Source: UBA10649 sp963793105
GTDB lineage: Bacteria; Actinomycetota; Actinomycetes; S36-B12
Direction: 5' to 3'
DNA: 64,000 bases
NCBI GenBank assembly: GCA_963793105.1
Contig: CAWBZB010000008.1
Location: 457,963 to 521,962, forward strand
The notes beneath the pieces were generated by a model that made no database searches, was not told the origin of the DNA, and saw only the letters and a program-made list of their open reading frames with translations. Of the stretch, positions 46,354 to 55,218 are shown piece after piece. Position 1 is the stretch's first letter, and the number at the start of each line of letters is the position of its first letter. Position numbers and translations under genes: made by a program.

Positions 46354-46359
46354 TACCGT
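46354..46359 (+). promoter_or_regulatory. -10 element TACCGT for leaderless DUF881 mRNA
   Basis: TACCGT ends six bases before the GTG at 46366 with no ribosome site, so the transcript is probably leaderless. Confidence 0.5.
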
Positions 46360-46365
46360 GGTGGC

Positions 46366-47184
46366 GTGCGCTGGCCTACCCGGTTCCCCCTCTCGCGGCT
46401 GCACCCCGCCGTGCTGGTCAGCGGCCTGGTCTTCGCGATCGCCGGGCTGATGTTCGCGGCGGCCGCCAACACCAGCCAGGGGACCGACCTGAGGGCCCAG
46501 CGGGCCGTCGAACTCCGCGATCTCGTGCGGCAGAAGTCCGTGCGCGTCGACATTCTGGAGCAGTCCGTCGCCGGGATGCAGAAGCGAGTCGACGACCTCG
46601 CGGAAGGCCGGGTCGGAGACCCTGCGGCGATCCGCACCCGCAGCGAGATCCAGGCGCTGGAGCCGGCCGCGGGCCTCACCCCGGTCAATGGCCGGGCGCT
46701 CACCGTCGCCCTCGACGACGCGCCGCTTCGGGAGTCCGACGATCCCCTGTGGCAGACGATGACACCCGACGACGTCATCGTCCACCAGGCTGACGTCCAA
46801 GCGGTCGTCAACGCGCTGTGGCGCGGCGGAGCCGAGGCGGTCCAGCTGATGGACCAGCGTCTGATCAACACCAGTTCCATCCAGTGCGTCGGCAACACCC
46901 TCCTGCTGCAGGGACGCGTGTACTCGCCCCCCTACGTGATCACCGCCGTGGGTCCGGTGAAGAAGATGCGCAAGAGCCTGCGTCTGGACCCGGGCGTCGC
47001 GGGCTATCGAGCGTGGGCGGATGCCGTGGGACTGGGGTACGAGATGACGCGCGTTCCTGAGTTCACCATCCCCGCGTACACCGGACCGATCGCCATGGAG
47101 TTCGCGACTCCTGCCGATCCGGCGACCGCCGCATCGACGAACGACCCTGCCACCGTCGTGCTGGCCCCGCAGGCGTCACAATGA
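46366..47184 (+). CDS. DUF881 family division-associated membrane protein
   Basis: A 272-residue protein: an N-terminal helix (about 17-36), a heptad-rich segment of about 45-85 (ELRDLVRQKSVRVDILEQSVAGMQKRVDDL) that looks like a coiled coil, and the DUF881 domain (GRALTVALDDAP, VNALWRGGAEAVQLMDQRLI, VYSPPYVITAVG). Relatives cluster with division genes in actinobacteria. Function is not defined. It is followed by pabA after four bases. Confidence 0.85.
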   Translation: MRWPTRFPLSRLHPAVLVSGLVFAIAGLMFAAAANTSQGTDLRAQRAVELRDLVRQKSVRVDILEQSVAGMQKRVDDLAEGRVGDPAAIRTRSEIQALEPAAGLTPVNGRALTVALDDAPLRESDDPLWQTMTPDDVIVHQADVQAVVNALWRGGAEAVQLMDQRLINTSSIQCVGNTLLLQGRVYSPPYVITAVGPVKKMRKSLRLDPGVAGYRAWADAVGLGYEMTRVPEFTIPAYTGPIAMEFATPADPATAASTNDPATVVLAPQASQ

Positions 47185-47188
47185 CGCC

Positions 47189-47806
47189 GTGACCCGCATC
47201 CTCGTCGTCGACAACTACGACTCCTTCGTCTTCAACCTGGTCCAGTACCTGGCCCAGCTGGGGGCAGAGGTGACGGTGCGACGCAACGACGAGGTGACGC
47301 CCGATGCCGTCCATGCCTTCGACGGGGTCCTTCTCAGTCCCGGTCCGGGGACGCCCGAGGAGGCGGGGGTGTGCATGGACATCGTCCGCGAATGTGCGGG
47401 TGCCGTGCCGATCTTCGGGGTCTGCCTGGGCCACCAGGCCATCGCCGCCGCCTTCGGGGCGACCGTGTCCCGGGCTCCGGAGCTGCTGCACGGCAAGACG
47501 TCGGAGGTCTTCCACCAGGACATCGGCGTCCTCGCCGGCCTGCCCTCCCCGTTCACTGCCACCCGCTACCACTCACTCACGGTGGACCCCGACACCGTTC
47601 CGGACGTCCTCGAGGTCACCGGCGTGACCGCAGGCGGTGTGATCATGGCCCTTCGTCACCGGGACCTGCCGATCGAGGGCGTCCAGTTCCACCCGGAATC
47701 GGTGCTGACCGAGGGCGGCCACGCGATGCTCGCCAACTGGCTGGCCGAGTGCGGCGACCCGTCAGCGCGAGAACGCGCGACCCATCTCGCGCCGGTCGTC
47801 GGCTGA
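47189..47806 (+). CDS. pabA: Aminodeoxychorismate/anthranilate synthase, glutamine amidotransferase subunit
   Basis: A 205-residue class I glutamine amidotransferase. The nucleophile Cys is in FGVCLGHQA and the His/Glu pair in GVQFHPESVLTEGG; VDNYDSFVFNLVQYL is the canonical start. It provides ammonia to PabB or TrpE, for folate or tryptophan synthesis; the two cannot be distinguished here since neither partner is adjacent. The GTG at 47189 follows a CACAAT -10-like box, suggesting a leaderless message. It converges on pknB. Confidence 0.9.
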   Translation: MTRILVVDNYDSFVFNLVQYLAQLGAEVTVRRNDEVTPDAVHAFDGVLLSPGPGTPEEAGVCMDIVRECAGAVPIFGVCLGHQAIAAAFGATVSRAPELLHGKTSEVFHQDIGVLAGLPSPFTATRYHSLTVDPDTVPDVLEVTGVTAGGVIMALRHRDLPIEGVQFHPESVLTEGGHAMLANWLAECGDPSARERATHLAPVVG

Positions 47807-47812
47807 GAAGGG

Positions 47813-49597
47813 TCAGCCGGACGGGGCGAACTCGCTCGGCACGGGCTCACCGGACGGGACGACCGGCTCGGAAGGCTCGGGAGTCGGCTCGGGAGTCGGC
47901 GTGGGCGGCGGCGGCGGGGACGTGGACACCGTGATCGTCACCACGGACCCGCGAGGCAGCAGCTCGCCGCTCTTCGGTGACTGCGCCAGCACGGTCCCTC
48001 CGGAGACGCTCCCGTCCTGGATCTCCACGACCTGAACGTCGAAACCGGATTGCGCGAGGTCACTGCGTGCCTGGGCCTCACTCAAGCCGGTCACCTTCGG
48101 CACCTTGACCAGTCCCGAGGACACCGTGATGTCGACCGACGACGCCGCATCGACCTGAGTGCCCTCCTCCGGGTCCTGGTCCAGCACATAGCCCGCAGGC
48201 TGCTGGGAGTTCTTCTCCTTGATCGCCCCGAGCTGCAGGTTCGCGTCCTGCAGGGCGATCCGCGCCGCCTCGATGGAGGTCAGGGCGACCAGTTGCGGCA
48301 CGGTCACCTGCTCGAGGCCGCTGCTGACGGTGACGTTGACCGATTGGCCCTGCTCGATGCTCTCCCCGGCGGCGGGCTGCTGGGCGATGATCGTGTCGAT
48401 GGGCCGATCCGAGATCTCCGGGGTCTGCGCGCCCAGCCGAAGCTCGTAGTCCTGGAGAGTGCTGGTCGCCTGCTCGATGGTCAGCCCGTCGAGGTTCGGC
48501 ACCTGGACCTGCGTGACGGCAGGGCCGCCGAAGACGAAGCGGCCGATGAGCAGCGCCCCGATGACGGCGGCGACGATGCCGACGAAGCTCAGCGCCCAGA
48601 AGGCGAAACCTCGGCGACGACGGGGGCGGGCGGTGTCATACATGGGGTTGTAGCCGCCGCCGGCCGCCTGGACGGGCGGCATCATCTGCGTGTGTTCCGA
48701 GGTGACCGTCTGGACGGCCGCCGTGACGGGTGCACCCGCGATGGCCCGCTCGACGTCGGCCCGGAAGTCGGCTGCGGTCTGGTAGCGGTCCTCGGTGCGC
48801 TTGGCCAGCGCCTGGAGAACGACGGAGTCCACCTCGGCGCTCACGCCCGGATCGACCTGCGACGGAGGGATGGGCATCTCGCTGACGTGCTGATACGCGA
48901 TGGAGACCGGTGAGTCGCCGGTGAAGGGCGGGCGCCCGGTGAGGAGCTCGTAGAGCAGGACGCCCGCGGAGTAGAGGTCGCTGCGCGCATCGACGACCTC
49001 TCCGCGCGCCTGCTCCGGGGAGAGGTACTGGGCGGTGCCCATGACGGCCGAAGCCGACGTCATCGTCGTGCCGGTGTCGTTCATGGCGCGGGCGATGCCG
49101 AAGTCCATGACCTTGACGTCGCCGGTGCGTGTGAGCATCACGTTGGCGGGCTTGATGTCGCGGTGCACGATGCCGTGCCGGTGGGCATAGTCGAGGGCTG
49201 CCAGGATTCCGGCGGTGATCTCCAGCGCGCGCTCGGGCAGCAGGCGACGACCACTGGCCAGCAGCTGCCGCAGCGTCATCCCGTCCACGTACTCCATCAC
49301 GATGTACGGCACGACGATGCGCTCTCCGTCGGGGGAGGCGAGAACGTCCTCGCCGGTGTCGTAGACCGCGACGATGTTCGGGTGGTTCAGGGAGGCGGCC
49401 GACTGCGCTTCCCGGCGGAACCGTGCCTGGAAGGTGGGGTCCTTCGCCAGATCGGGACGCAGGATCTTCACGGCCACGCGGCGCCCGAGCCGAAGGTCGC
49501 GTCCCTCGTGGACCTCGGCCATGCCGCCGCGGCCGATGACCTCGCCGATCTGATAGCGATCGCCAAGCATTCGGGCTGCCTCGTGATCGGTCGTCAT
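47813..49597 (-). CDS. pknB: Serine/threonine protein kinase with PASTA repeats
   Basis: A 594-residue Hanks-type receptor kinase. The catalytic domain (about 14-275) contains GRGGMAEVHEG, VAVKIL, HRDIKPANV and DFGIA; an activation loop TTMTSASAVMGTAQYLSPEQA follows. One helix (about 337-358) leads to three PASTA repeats outside the cell and a Pro/Glu-rich tail. Homologues read muropeptides or lipid II and phosphorylate CwlM, MurJ-linked pseudokinase and division proteins. It ends the fhaA-fhaB-pstP-rodA-pbpA-pknB operon. A pknA gene, normally beside it, is absent. Confidence 0.95.
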   Translation of the reverse strand: MTTDHEAARMLGDRYQIGEVIGRGGMAEVHEGRDLRLGRRVAVKILRPDLAKDPTFQARFRREAQSAASLNHPNIVAVYDTGEDVLASPDGERIVVPYIVMEYVDGMTLRQLLASGRRLLPERALEITAGILAALDYAHRHGIVHRDIKPANVMLTRTGDVKVMDFGIARAMNDTGTTMTSASAVMGTAQYLSPEQARGEVVDARSDLYSAGVLLYELLTGRPPFTGDSPVSIAYQHVSEMPIPPSQVDPGVSAEVDSVVLQALAKRTEDRYQTAADFRADVERAIAGAPVTAAVQTVTSEHTQMMPPVQAAGGGYNPMYDTARPRRRRGFAFWALSFVGIVAAVIGALLIGRFVFGGPAVTQVQVPNLDGLTIEQATSTLQDYELRLGAQTPEISDRPIDTIIAQQPAAGESIEQGQSVNVTVSSGLEQVTVPQLVALTSIEAARIALQDANLQLGAIKEKNSQQPAGYVLDQDPEEGTQVDAASSVDITVSSGLVKVPKVTGLSEAQARSDLAQSGFDVQVVEIQDGSVSGGTVLAQSPKSGELLPRGSVVTITVSTSPPPPPTPTPEPTPEPSEPVVPSGEPVPSEFAPSG

Positions 49598-49627
49598 GTG
49601 CCCATACTCTCAGTTGGGTGCGGCGCG

Positions 49628-51070
49628 CTAGCGCAGCACAGCCTCGATGACATCCTTGGCGATCGGCGCCGCGAGCTGGTTTCCGCTCACTTCAGGCGCT
49701 CCCGCATCCTCCACGACCACCGCGACGGCCACTTCGGGCGCCTGGGCGGGCGCGAACGCGACGAACCACGCGACGGCGGGACGGTCGTTGCCGGTCTGGG
49801 CGGTGCCAGTCTTCCCGGCCACCCGCACCCCCGGAATACGCGCGTTGCTGCCGGTGCCGTTGTCGACCACGTTGACCAGCATCTCCGTCAGTTGCGCGGC
49901 CTGCAGGGACGTCATCGCCTGGTCGTACTCCACGGGCTCCGTGGTCTGGAGGATGGCGAGGTCGGGCCCGCGCACCTCCTGCACCAGGTACGGGTTCATG
50001 GTGGTCCCGTTGTTGCCGACCGCGGCCATCACCATGGCCATCTGCAGTGCGGTCGCCCGGACGTCGAACTGCCCGATGGCGGACATCGCGGTCTGCGGGG
50101 CGTCGGGGTTGTCGGGGAAGCGAGAGGTGGCGGCCCGCAGGGGGATCTCGAAGCTGTCGTCGAATCCCATCAGCTGGGCCTGGCTGCGGAGTGCGTCGTC
50201 GCCGAGCTGGTTGCCGAGCCAGGCGAAGGCCGTGTTGCAGGAGATCGCCAGTGCCTCGCGCAGCGTCACCAGGTTCGCCGGCCCGCAGGCCTTGCCGTTC
50301 CAGTTGCGGATCTTCCGCGACGAATCCGGCAGGTCGTAGGCGCGGGGTCCGGGGATGACCGAGTCCGGCGTGAAGCGCCCCGATGCCAGGGCGGCCGCGG
50401 CCGTCACGATCTTGAACGTGGATCCCGGCGGGTTCAGGGCCACGATCGGCCGATTCAGCAGCGGCTTGGACGGATCGGCGAGCAGGGTCTCGTAGTAGCG
50501 CCGGATCTCGGCAGGGTTGTGACTGGACAGGACGTTGGGGTCGAAGGACGGCGACTGGACGGAGGCGAGGATGCGTCCCGTTGCCGGCTCGATCGCGACG
50601 ACGGCCCCCTTCTTGCCGCGCAGCCCAGCGAACGCGGCTCGCTGGGCCCGCGCATCCAGGGTGGTGCTGACGGCGCCGCCGACCGGCTGACGGCCGGCGA
50701 AGAGCTGCTCGGCGCGATCGACCACGAACAGGCTGGACTTGCCGGTCAGGATCCGGTTCTCGGTGCGCTCCAGGCCGGTGGCGCCGTAGACGAGGGAGTA
50801 GAAGCCCGTCACGGGGGCGTACAGCGGCCCGTTCGAGTACACCCGCAGGTACTTCAGGGTGTCCCCCGTCTCCTTCGACCGGGCGACCGGATCCGGGCCG
50901 ACCAGGATCGGGCCGCGCTCGCGCGCGTACTCCTCCAGGAGGACCCGCTGATTGCCGGGCCGGTCGCGGTAGTCGCCGGCGAGCACGACCTGGATGACGG
51001 TCACGTTGACCAGCAAGGCAAGCAGCAGGACTCCGAGAACCAGGGCGATGCGACGGATGGGCCTGCTCAT
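49628..51070 (-). CDS. pbpA: Class B penicillin-binding protein PbpA
   Basis: A 480-residue monofunctional transpeptidase. An N-terminal helix (about 9-31) precedes a small dimerisation domain and the transpeptidase, with the active Ser in NPPGSTFK, SCN in AISCNTAFAWLG and KTG in AGKTGTAQ. It partners the SEDS protein RodA, whose gene overlaps it (rodA TGA within pbpA ATGA), to make a peptidoglycan synthase. pknB follows after 30 bases. Confidence 0.94.
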   Translation of the reverse strand: MSRPIRRIALVLGVLLLALLVNVTVIQVVLAGDYRDRPGNQRVLLEEYARERGPILVGPDPVARSKETGDTLKYLRVYSNGPLYAPVTGFYSLVYGATGLERTENRILTGKSSLFVVDRAEQLFAGRQPVGGAVSTTLDARAQRAAFAGLRGKKGAVVAIEPATGRILASVQSPSFDPNVLSSHNPAEIRRYYETLLADPSKPLLNRPIVALNPPGSTFKIVTAAAALASGRFTPDSVIPGPRAYDLPDSSRKIRNWNGKACGPANLVTLREALAISCNTAFAWLGNQLGDDALRSQAQLMGFDDSFEIPLRAATSRFPDNPDAPQTAMSAIGQFDVRATALQMAMVMAAVGNNGTTMNPYLVQEVRGPDLAILQTTEPVEYDQAMTSLQAAQLTEMLVNVVDNGTGSNARIPGVRVAGKTGTAQTGNDRPAVAWFVAFAPAQAPEVAVAVVVEDAGAPEVSGNQLAAPIAKDVIEAVLR

Positions 51071-52455
51071 AGGCGGCGCACCACCTGGGTCACGGCGTCG
51101 TCCGGAGACGGAGCGATGACCTCCGGACGCCGTGCACGGTCGGAGATGCGCAGCAGCAGCGCCACGAGGATCCAGTTGGCGATGAGGGAGGACCCCCCGT
51201 AGGACAGGAACGGCGTCGTCAGTCCGGTGAGCGGGATGAGCCGAGTGACGCCGCCGATGATGACGAAGACCTGGAGCGCCAAGGTGATCGACAGGCCGGC
51301 GGCGAGCAGCTGCCCGAACGAGTCACGAACCGAGACGGCGGTCCGAAGGCCGCGCTCGACCAGGATCGCGTAGAGCAGGAGCATCGCGATGAGTCCGGTC
51401 ACCCCGAGCTCCTCGCCGAGGGCCGCGACGATGAAGTCGGTATTGGCGAAGGGCACGAGGTTCGGGAAGCCCTGTCCGAGTCCGGCCCCGAGGATCCCCC
51501 CGTTCGCCAGCCCGAACAGCGACTGGACGATCTGATAGCCCTGGTCGTCGGCGTAGGACCAGGGGTCCAGCCAGACGGTGACCCGGAGCCGGACGTGCCC
51601 GAAGGCGTAGTAGGCGAGCACCGCCCCCGCGATGAAGAGCAGGCCGCCCAGGAAGAGCCACGACCGACGCTGGGTGGCGATGTAGAGCATGGCGACGAAG
51701 AGCCCGAAGAACAGCAGCGACGTGCCCAGGTCTCGCTGGAAGATGAGCACCGCCAGCGACACGAGCCAGGCGACGACGATCGGCCCCAGGTCCTTCAGAC
51801 GAGGCAGGCCGATCCCCAGGAACTTGGACCGGACGAGCGCCAGGGAGTCCCGTTTCTCGACCAGGTAGCCCGCGAAGAACACCGTCAGCAGGATCTTCGC
51901 GAGTTCCGCCGGCTGGAAGGAGAAGCCGCCGACGCGGATCCACAGCGTTGCGCCATTGACTGTCGTGCCGATCACCGGCGCGAGCGGGAGGATGAGCAGT
52001 ACGAGGCCGGCAAAGCCGAACGTGTACGTGTACCTCTGCAGCAGCCGATGGTCGCGGAGCAGCACGAGGACGGAGACGAACAGGATGACCGCGACCGCGA
52101 ACCACGTCAGCTGGGAGTAGACGTCCGGTGCGGGAGGGGGATTGTCGTTCAGTCGCGCTCGCTCAGCAGTGGCGACGTCGATCCGGTAGATCATCACCAG
52201 CCCGAGGATCGTCAGGAGCGTGGCGATCGGCAGCAGGAACGGATCGGCATAGCGGGCCTTCCAGCGCACCACGGCGTGCATCACCAGGGCCAGCAGGCCG
52301 ACCACCCCGGAGGTGATCCACAGCCTGTCGTTCGGCTCCTCGCCGTTGGCCCACCCGATCTGCAGCGTTCCGAGCACCCCCAGACCCCAGGCGAAGACCA
52401 GGAGGACGAGTTCGACGTTGCGACGGCTCGGCTGCGTGCGCGTCGGTGCCGGCAA
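51067..52455 (-). CDS. rodA: RodA/FtsW-type SEDS glycosyltransferase (N-terminus frameshifted)
   Basis: A SEDS peptidoglycan polymerase of 462 residues in the intact frame from a TTG at 52455, with ten or so helices. Family signatures include PAELAKILLTVFFAGYL, QRDLGTSLLFFGLF, GYQIVQSLFGLANGGILGAGLGQG and TTPFLSYGGSSL. Its true start is probably the ATG at 52486, which overlaps the pstP stop (TGATG); that frame reads SAPLDVLPTV and then needs one base removed from the GTT near 52456 to join this protein (472 residues). It works with PbpA. Confidence 0.9.
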   Translation of the reverse strand: MPAPTRTQPSRRNVELVLLVFAWGLGVLGTLQIGWANGEEPNDRLWITSGVVGLLALVMHAVVRWKARYADPFLLPIATLLTILGLVMIYRIDVATAERARLNDNPPPAPDVYSQLTWFAVAVILFVSVLVLLRDHRLLQRYTYTFGFAGLVLLILPLAPVIGTTVNGATLWIRVGGFSFQPAELAKILLTVFFAGYLVEKRDSLALVRSKFLGIGLPRLKDLGPIVVAWLVSLAVLIFQRDLGTSLLFFGLFVAMLYIATQRRSWLFLGGLLFIAGAVLAYYAFGHVRLRVTVWLDPWSYADDQGYQIVQSLFGLANGGILGAGLGQGFPNLVPFANTDFIVAALGEELGVTGLIAMLLLYAILVERGLRTAVSVRDSFGQLLAAGLSITLALQVFVIIGGVTRLIPLTGLTTPFLSYGGSSLIANWILVALLLRISDRARRPEVIAPSPDDAVTQVVRRL

Positions 52456-52485
52456 CCGTGGGCAGGACGTCCAGCGGCGCGCTCA

Positions 52486-53856
52486 TCAGGTCGTCCCCGG
52501 GCAGCCGGACGGCGGCATCAGCGTCTGGCACTCGGCTGCTCGGCTCTGGAGCTCAGTCACGATGCGCTGGGCATCGACCTCGTCGGCAGCCGGGATTCCC
52601 TTGCTCACGAGTTCCTGGTCGAAGTAGGGCAGCGTGCCGACCTGCAGCCCGGAGTCGGACCAGAGGTTCGAGAGCGGGAAGCCGAGAAGCGTGCCCTGGA
52701 CTCCGCGGTAGACGCTCACGGTTCCCGTGCCCGCACTGCCGTTGACCGCGACGTACCACTGGGTCGAGAGCCAGTTGCCGGCGACGACGAGCACCACGGC
52801 GATCGTGGCCAGCGCGAAGCCGATGCTCCCGGCGATCGTCAGCCAGCGTCGTCGCCGGCGGGCCCGGAAGTCTTCGGCGGCCGAGTCCTCCCGGGCTGTC
52901 TGTCGCGCCTTCTCGGCAGCGGGCACGACGATCTCCGCATCGATCATCGGCTGCGGAGCCGTCGGCGGTCCTCCGTCCAGGGGAGGCGGCGCGTCGGGGC
53001 GGTCGGGATCCGGCTGGGAGTCGTCCGGGAAGCGCACGTCGGGCAGCCGCAGCCGCACGCGCGGTTCGCCGGCGGCGCCGACGACAACCGGTGCCGCGCC
53101 CTCGGAGACGGCCGGCACGCCGGGGCCGGGCTCGGGAACCTCGATGACGTCGGCGACGACGACCGTGACGTTGTCCGGCGCTCCGCGCTCGAGGGCCCGG
53201 TCGACCAGACGGGTGACCGCGCCGGTGGGGTCGCCCTGGGACAGGATGGCCAGGATCTCGTCGTTCGAGACGACGCCGGAGAGTCCGTCCGTGCACAGCA
53301 TGTAGCGGTCTCCGTGGCGCGCCTCCCGAAGGGAGAGGTCGGCCTCCACCGGGTTCATCCCGTCGAGCGCGCGCATGAGGAGTGATCGCCGGGGATGGAC
53401 CGTCGCCTCCTCCTCGGTGATGCGGCCGGCGTCGACCAGGGTCTGCACGTACGTGTGATCGTGGGTGATCTGGACCAGCTCGTCGTCGCGAAGGAGGTAG
53501 GCGCGGGAGTCGCCCACATGGACGACGGCCAGTCGATCTCCCAGCCAGTAGATGCCGGTGACCGTGGTGCCCATGCCGGACAGATCCGGGTCGTCATGGA
53601 TCACGTCGGAGATGCCCTCCCCGACGTCGGCGATGGACTCGCCCAGGGCGCTGAGCACCTCGCCTGATTCGGGCGGATGCACGTCCAGGTCCGCGACGAT
53701 CGCCACCGCGATCGCGCTCGCCAACTCGCCGGCGGCGTGGCCGCCCATGCCGTCGGCGACCAGCAGGAGGGCCGGTCCGGCATACCCGGAGTCCTCGTTG
53801 CCCTCACGGATGAGTCCCACGTCGGAGCGGGCGGCGTAGCGCAGCACGAGTGGCAT
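52486..53856 (-). CDS. pstP: PP2C-family serine/threonine phosphatase PstP
   Basis: A 456-residue PPM phosphatase. Metal-binding and catalytic motifs are visible: SDVGLIREGNEDS, LLVADGMGGHAAGELAS, GMGTTVTG, GDSRAYLLRDD, and CTDGLSGVV, with a later DNVTVVV. A Pro/Asp-rich linker (about 245-305) leads to one helix (about 320-340) and an extracytoplasmic tail of about 115 residues. It reverses PknB phosphorylation. The gene is six bases after fhaB, and its TGA overlaps the likely rodA ATG by one base. Confidence 0.94.
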   Translation of the reverse strand: MPLVLRYAARSDVGLIREGNEDSGYAGPALLLVADGMGGHAAGELASAIAVAIVADLDVHPPESGEVLSALGESIADVGEGISDVIHDDPDLSGMGTTVTGIYWLGDRLAVVHVGDSRAYLLRDDELVQITHDHTYVQTLVDAGRITEEEATVHPRRSLLMRALDGMNPVEADLSLREARHGDRYMLCTDGLSGVVSNDEILAILSQGDPTGAVTRLVDRALERGAPDNVTVVVADVIEVPEPGPGVPAVSEGAAPVVVGAAGEPRVRLRLPDVRFPDDSQPDPDRPDAPPPLDGGPPTAPQPMIDAEIVVPAAEKARQTAREDSAAEDFRARRRRRWLTIAGSIGFALATIAVVLVVAGNWLSTQWYVAVNGSAGTGTVSVYRGVQGTLLGFPLSNLWSDSGLQVGTLPYFDQELVSKGIPAADEVDAQRIVTELQSRAAECQTLMPPSGCPGTT

Positions 53857-53862
53857 GGCGAC

Positions 53863-54348
53863 CTACTTCTGGATCTGCAGCGTGGTGCGCCCCACGCGAA
53901 GTGGGGCACCCACGGGCAGAACCGTCGGCGTGGTGATGCGGGTCCGGTCGATCCAGGTGCCGTTGGTGGATCCCAGGTCCTCCACGACCCACGAGCCTTC
54001 CGAGGGGTAGATGCGGGCATGGCGGCTGGATGCGTAGTCGTCGTCGATGATGAGGGTCGAGTCGGGCGCCCGCCCGATCGTGATCTGCACGTCGCCGAGC
54101 GGAATGATCGTGCCGTTCAAGGGCCCTTCGATGACGACGAGCTTGCTGCCCTTCACCTTCTGCTGCTTGGCGACCTTGGGTGGCTTCGGTGGGCGCCCGG
54201 CGCGGGCCGGCTTGCGCTCGCGCGGCGACGGACGGGCCTCCGCGGGCTGGCGCAGGTCTCGTCGCAGGGCGAGGACCGTCACCAGGACGAAGGTCCACAG
54301 GAGCGCGAGGAACCCCAGTCGCACGAGGGTGAGCGCGAGCTCGGACAC
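53863..54348 (-). CDS. fhaB: FHA-domain membrane protein FhaB (FipA)
   Basis: A 161-residue protein with an N-terminal helix (about 5-27), a basic linker and a C-terminal FHA domain (about 75-160) containing GRAPDSTLIIDDDYASSRHARI and STNGTWID, the phosphothreonine-binding residues. It should bind PknB-phosphorylated division or cell-wall proteins. It lies between fhaA and pstP with gaps of three and six bases. Confidence 0.92.
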   Translation of the reverse strand: MSELALTLVRLGFLALLWTFVLVTVLALRRDLRQPAEARPSPRERKPARAGRPPKPPKVAKQQKVKGSKLVVIEGPLNGTIIPLGDVQITIGRAPDSTLIIDDDYASSRHARIYPSEGSWVVEDLGSTNGTWIDRTRITTPTVLPVGAPLRVGRTTLQIQK

Positions 54349-54351
54349 GAG

Positions 54352-55047
54352 TCAGCCGCTCCGGAACACCAGTTGCGTCGACCCGATCGTGATGGCGGTG
54401 CCGTCGGCCACCTCGATCTGCGAGATCCGCTGGCCGCCGACGTAGGTGCCGTTCGTCGAATCGAGGTCGCGCAGGAGGACCGGGTTGCCGAGCACGATCT
54501 CGCAGTGGTTGCGGGAGGCGCCCGGGTCCTCGATCCGGATGTCGGTGTCGCTTCCGCGACCGAGCCGAGTGATGGCCCGCACCAGGGGGTAGGCGACGCC
54601 ACCCACCTCGAGGCGCGGCTGACGTGCGTCGACCGCCACGGCCTCGCCCGGGCGGCCGTGGGGCTGCGCGCTCACCTCAGCTCGCGCCTCGCTGCGCACG
54701 CGAAAGATCCCGGTCTCGAGGTCGTCGTCCTGCCCGAGCAGGACCTGCACCGGGCCGAGCAGTGTGTAGCGCTGCTCGGCCCCGTAGTCGCGCACGAGCG
54801 TCGCCAGCTCCGTCTGCAGTGCGTCCTTGAACACCGCGAGCCGGCGGTAGTCATGCTCGGAGAGCTCGACATGGAAGACATTGGGAATGACAGTGCGCTC
54901 ACGATCGATCACGGCCGCGCGGTCACCGATCTCCCGCTGCAGTGCCGACGCGATCTCGACGGGCTGAACCTCGGCCTTGAAGGCGCGCGCGAATGCGCCG
55001 TTCACGAGGCGGTCGAGGGAGTCCTCGAACCGTTCCAGCAGTCCCAC
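54352..55047 (-). CDS. fhaA: FHA-domain protein FhaA with DUF3662 domain
   Basis: A 231-residue protein with an N-terminal DUF3662 domain (LLERFEDSLDRLVNGAFARAFKAEVQP, about 1-115) and a C-terminal FHA domain (about 150-231: GRGSDTDIRIEDPGASRNHCEI, STNGTYVGG). Mycobacterial FhaA binds the phosphorylated pseudokinase domain of MviN; here that partner is encoded at 18731-20266. The GTG at 55047 is chosen because GGAGG lies five bases upstream; the open frame beyond it (through tRNA-Leu) is spurious. The linker between the two domains is shorter than in M. tuberculosis. Confidence 0.9.
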   Translation of the reverse strand: MGLLERFEDSLDRLVNGAFARAFKAEVQPVEIASALQREIGDRAAVIDRERTVIPNVFHVELSEHDYRRLAVFKDALQTELATLVRDYGAEQRYTLLGPVQVLLGQDDDLETGIFRVRSEARAEVSAQPHGRPGEAVAVDARQPRLEVGGVAYPLVRAITRLGRGSDTDIRIEDPGASRNHCEIVLGNPVLLRDLDSTNGTYVGGQRISQIEVADGTAITIGSTQLVFRSG

Positions 55048-55218
55048 GAGGTCCTCCGCATCCGGGCCGCAACCGATCACGCCTCCGGGTTCCGGGACGT
55101 GGGTCGATGCTAACCCGCGGACGGTGGCGGGTCGGGGACGCGCACCGCCGCGGAGTCGGCTGGGTGCTAGCCTCGGGAACCGCTTCGACCATCGCAATCC
55201 GAGCCCGAGGAGTGGGTG

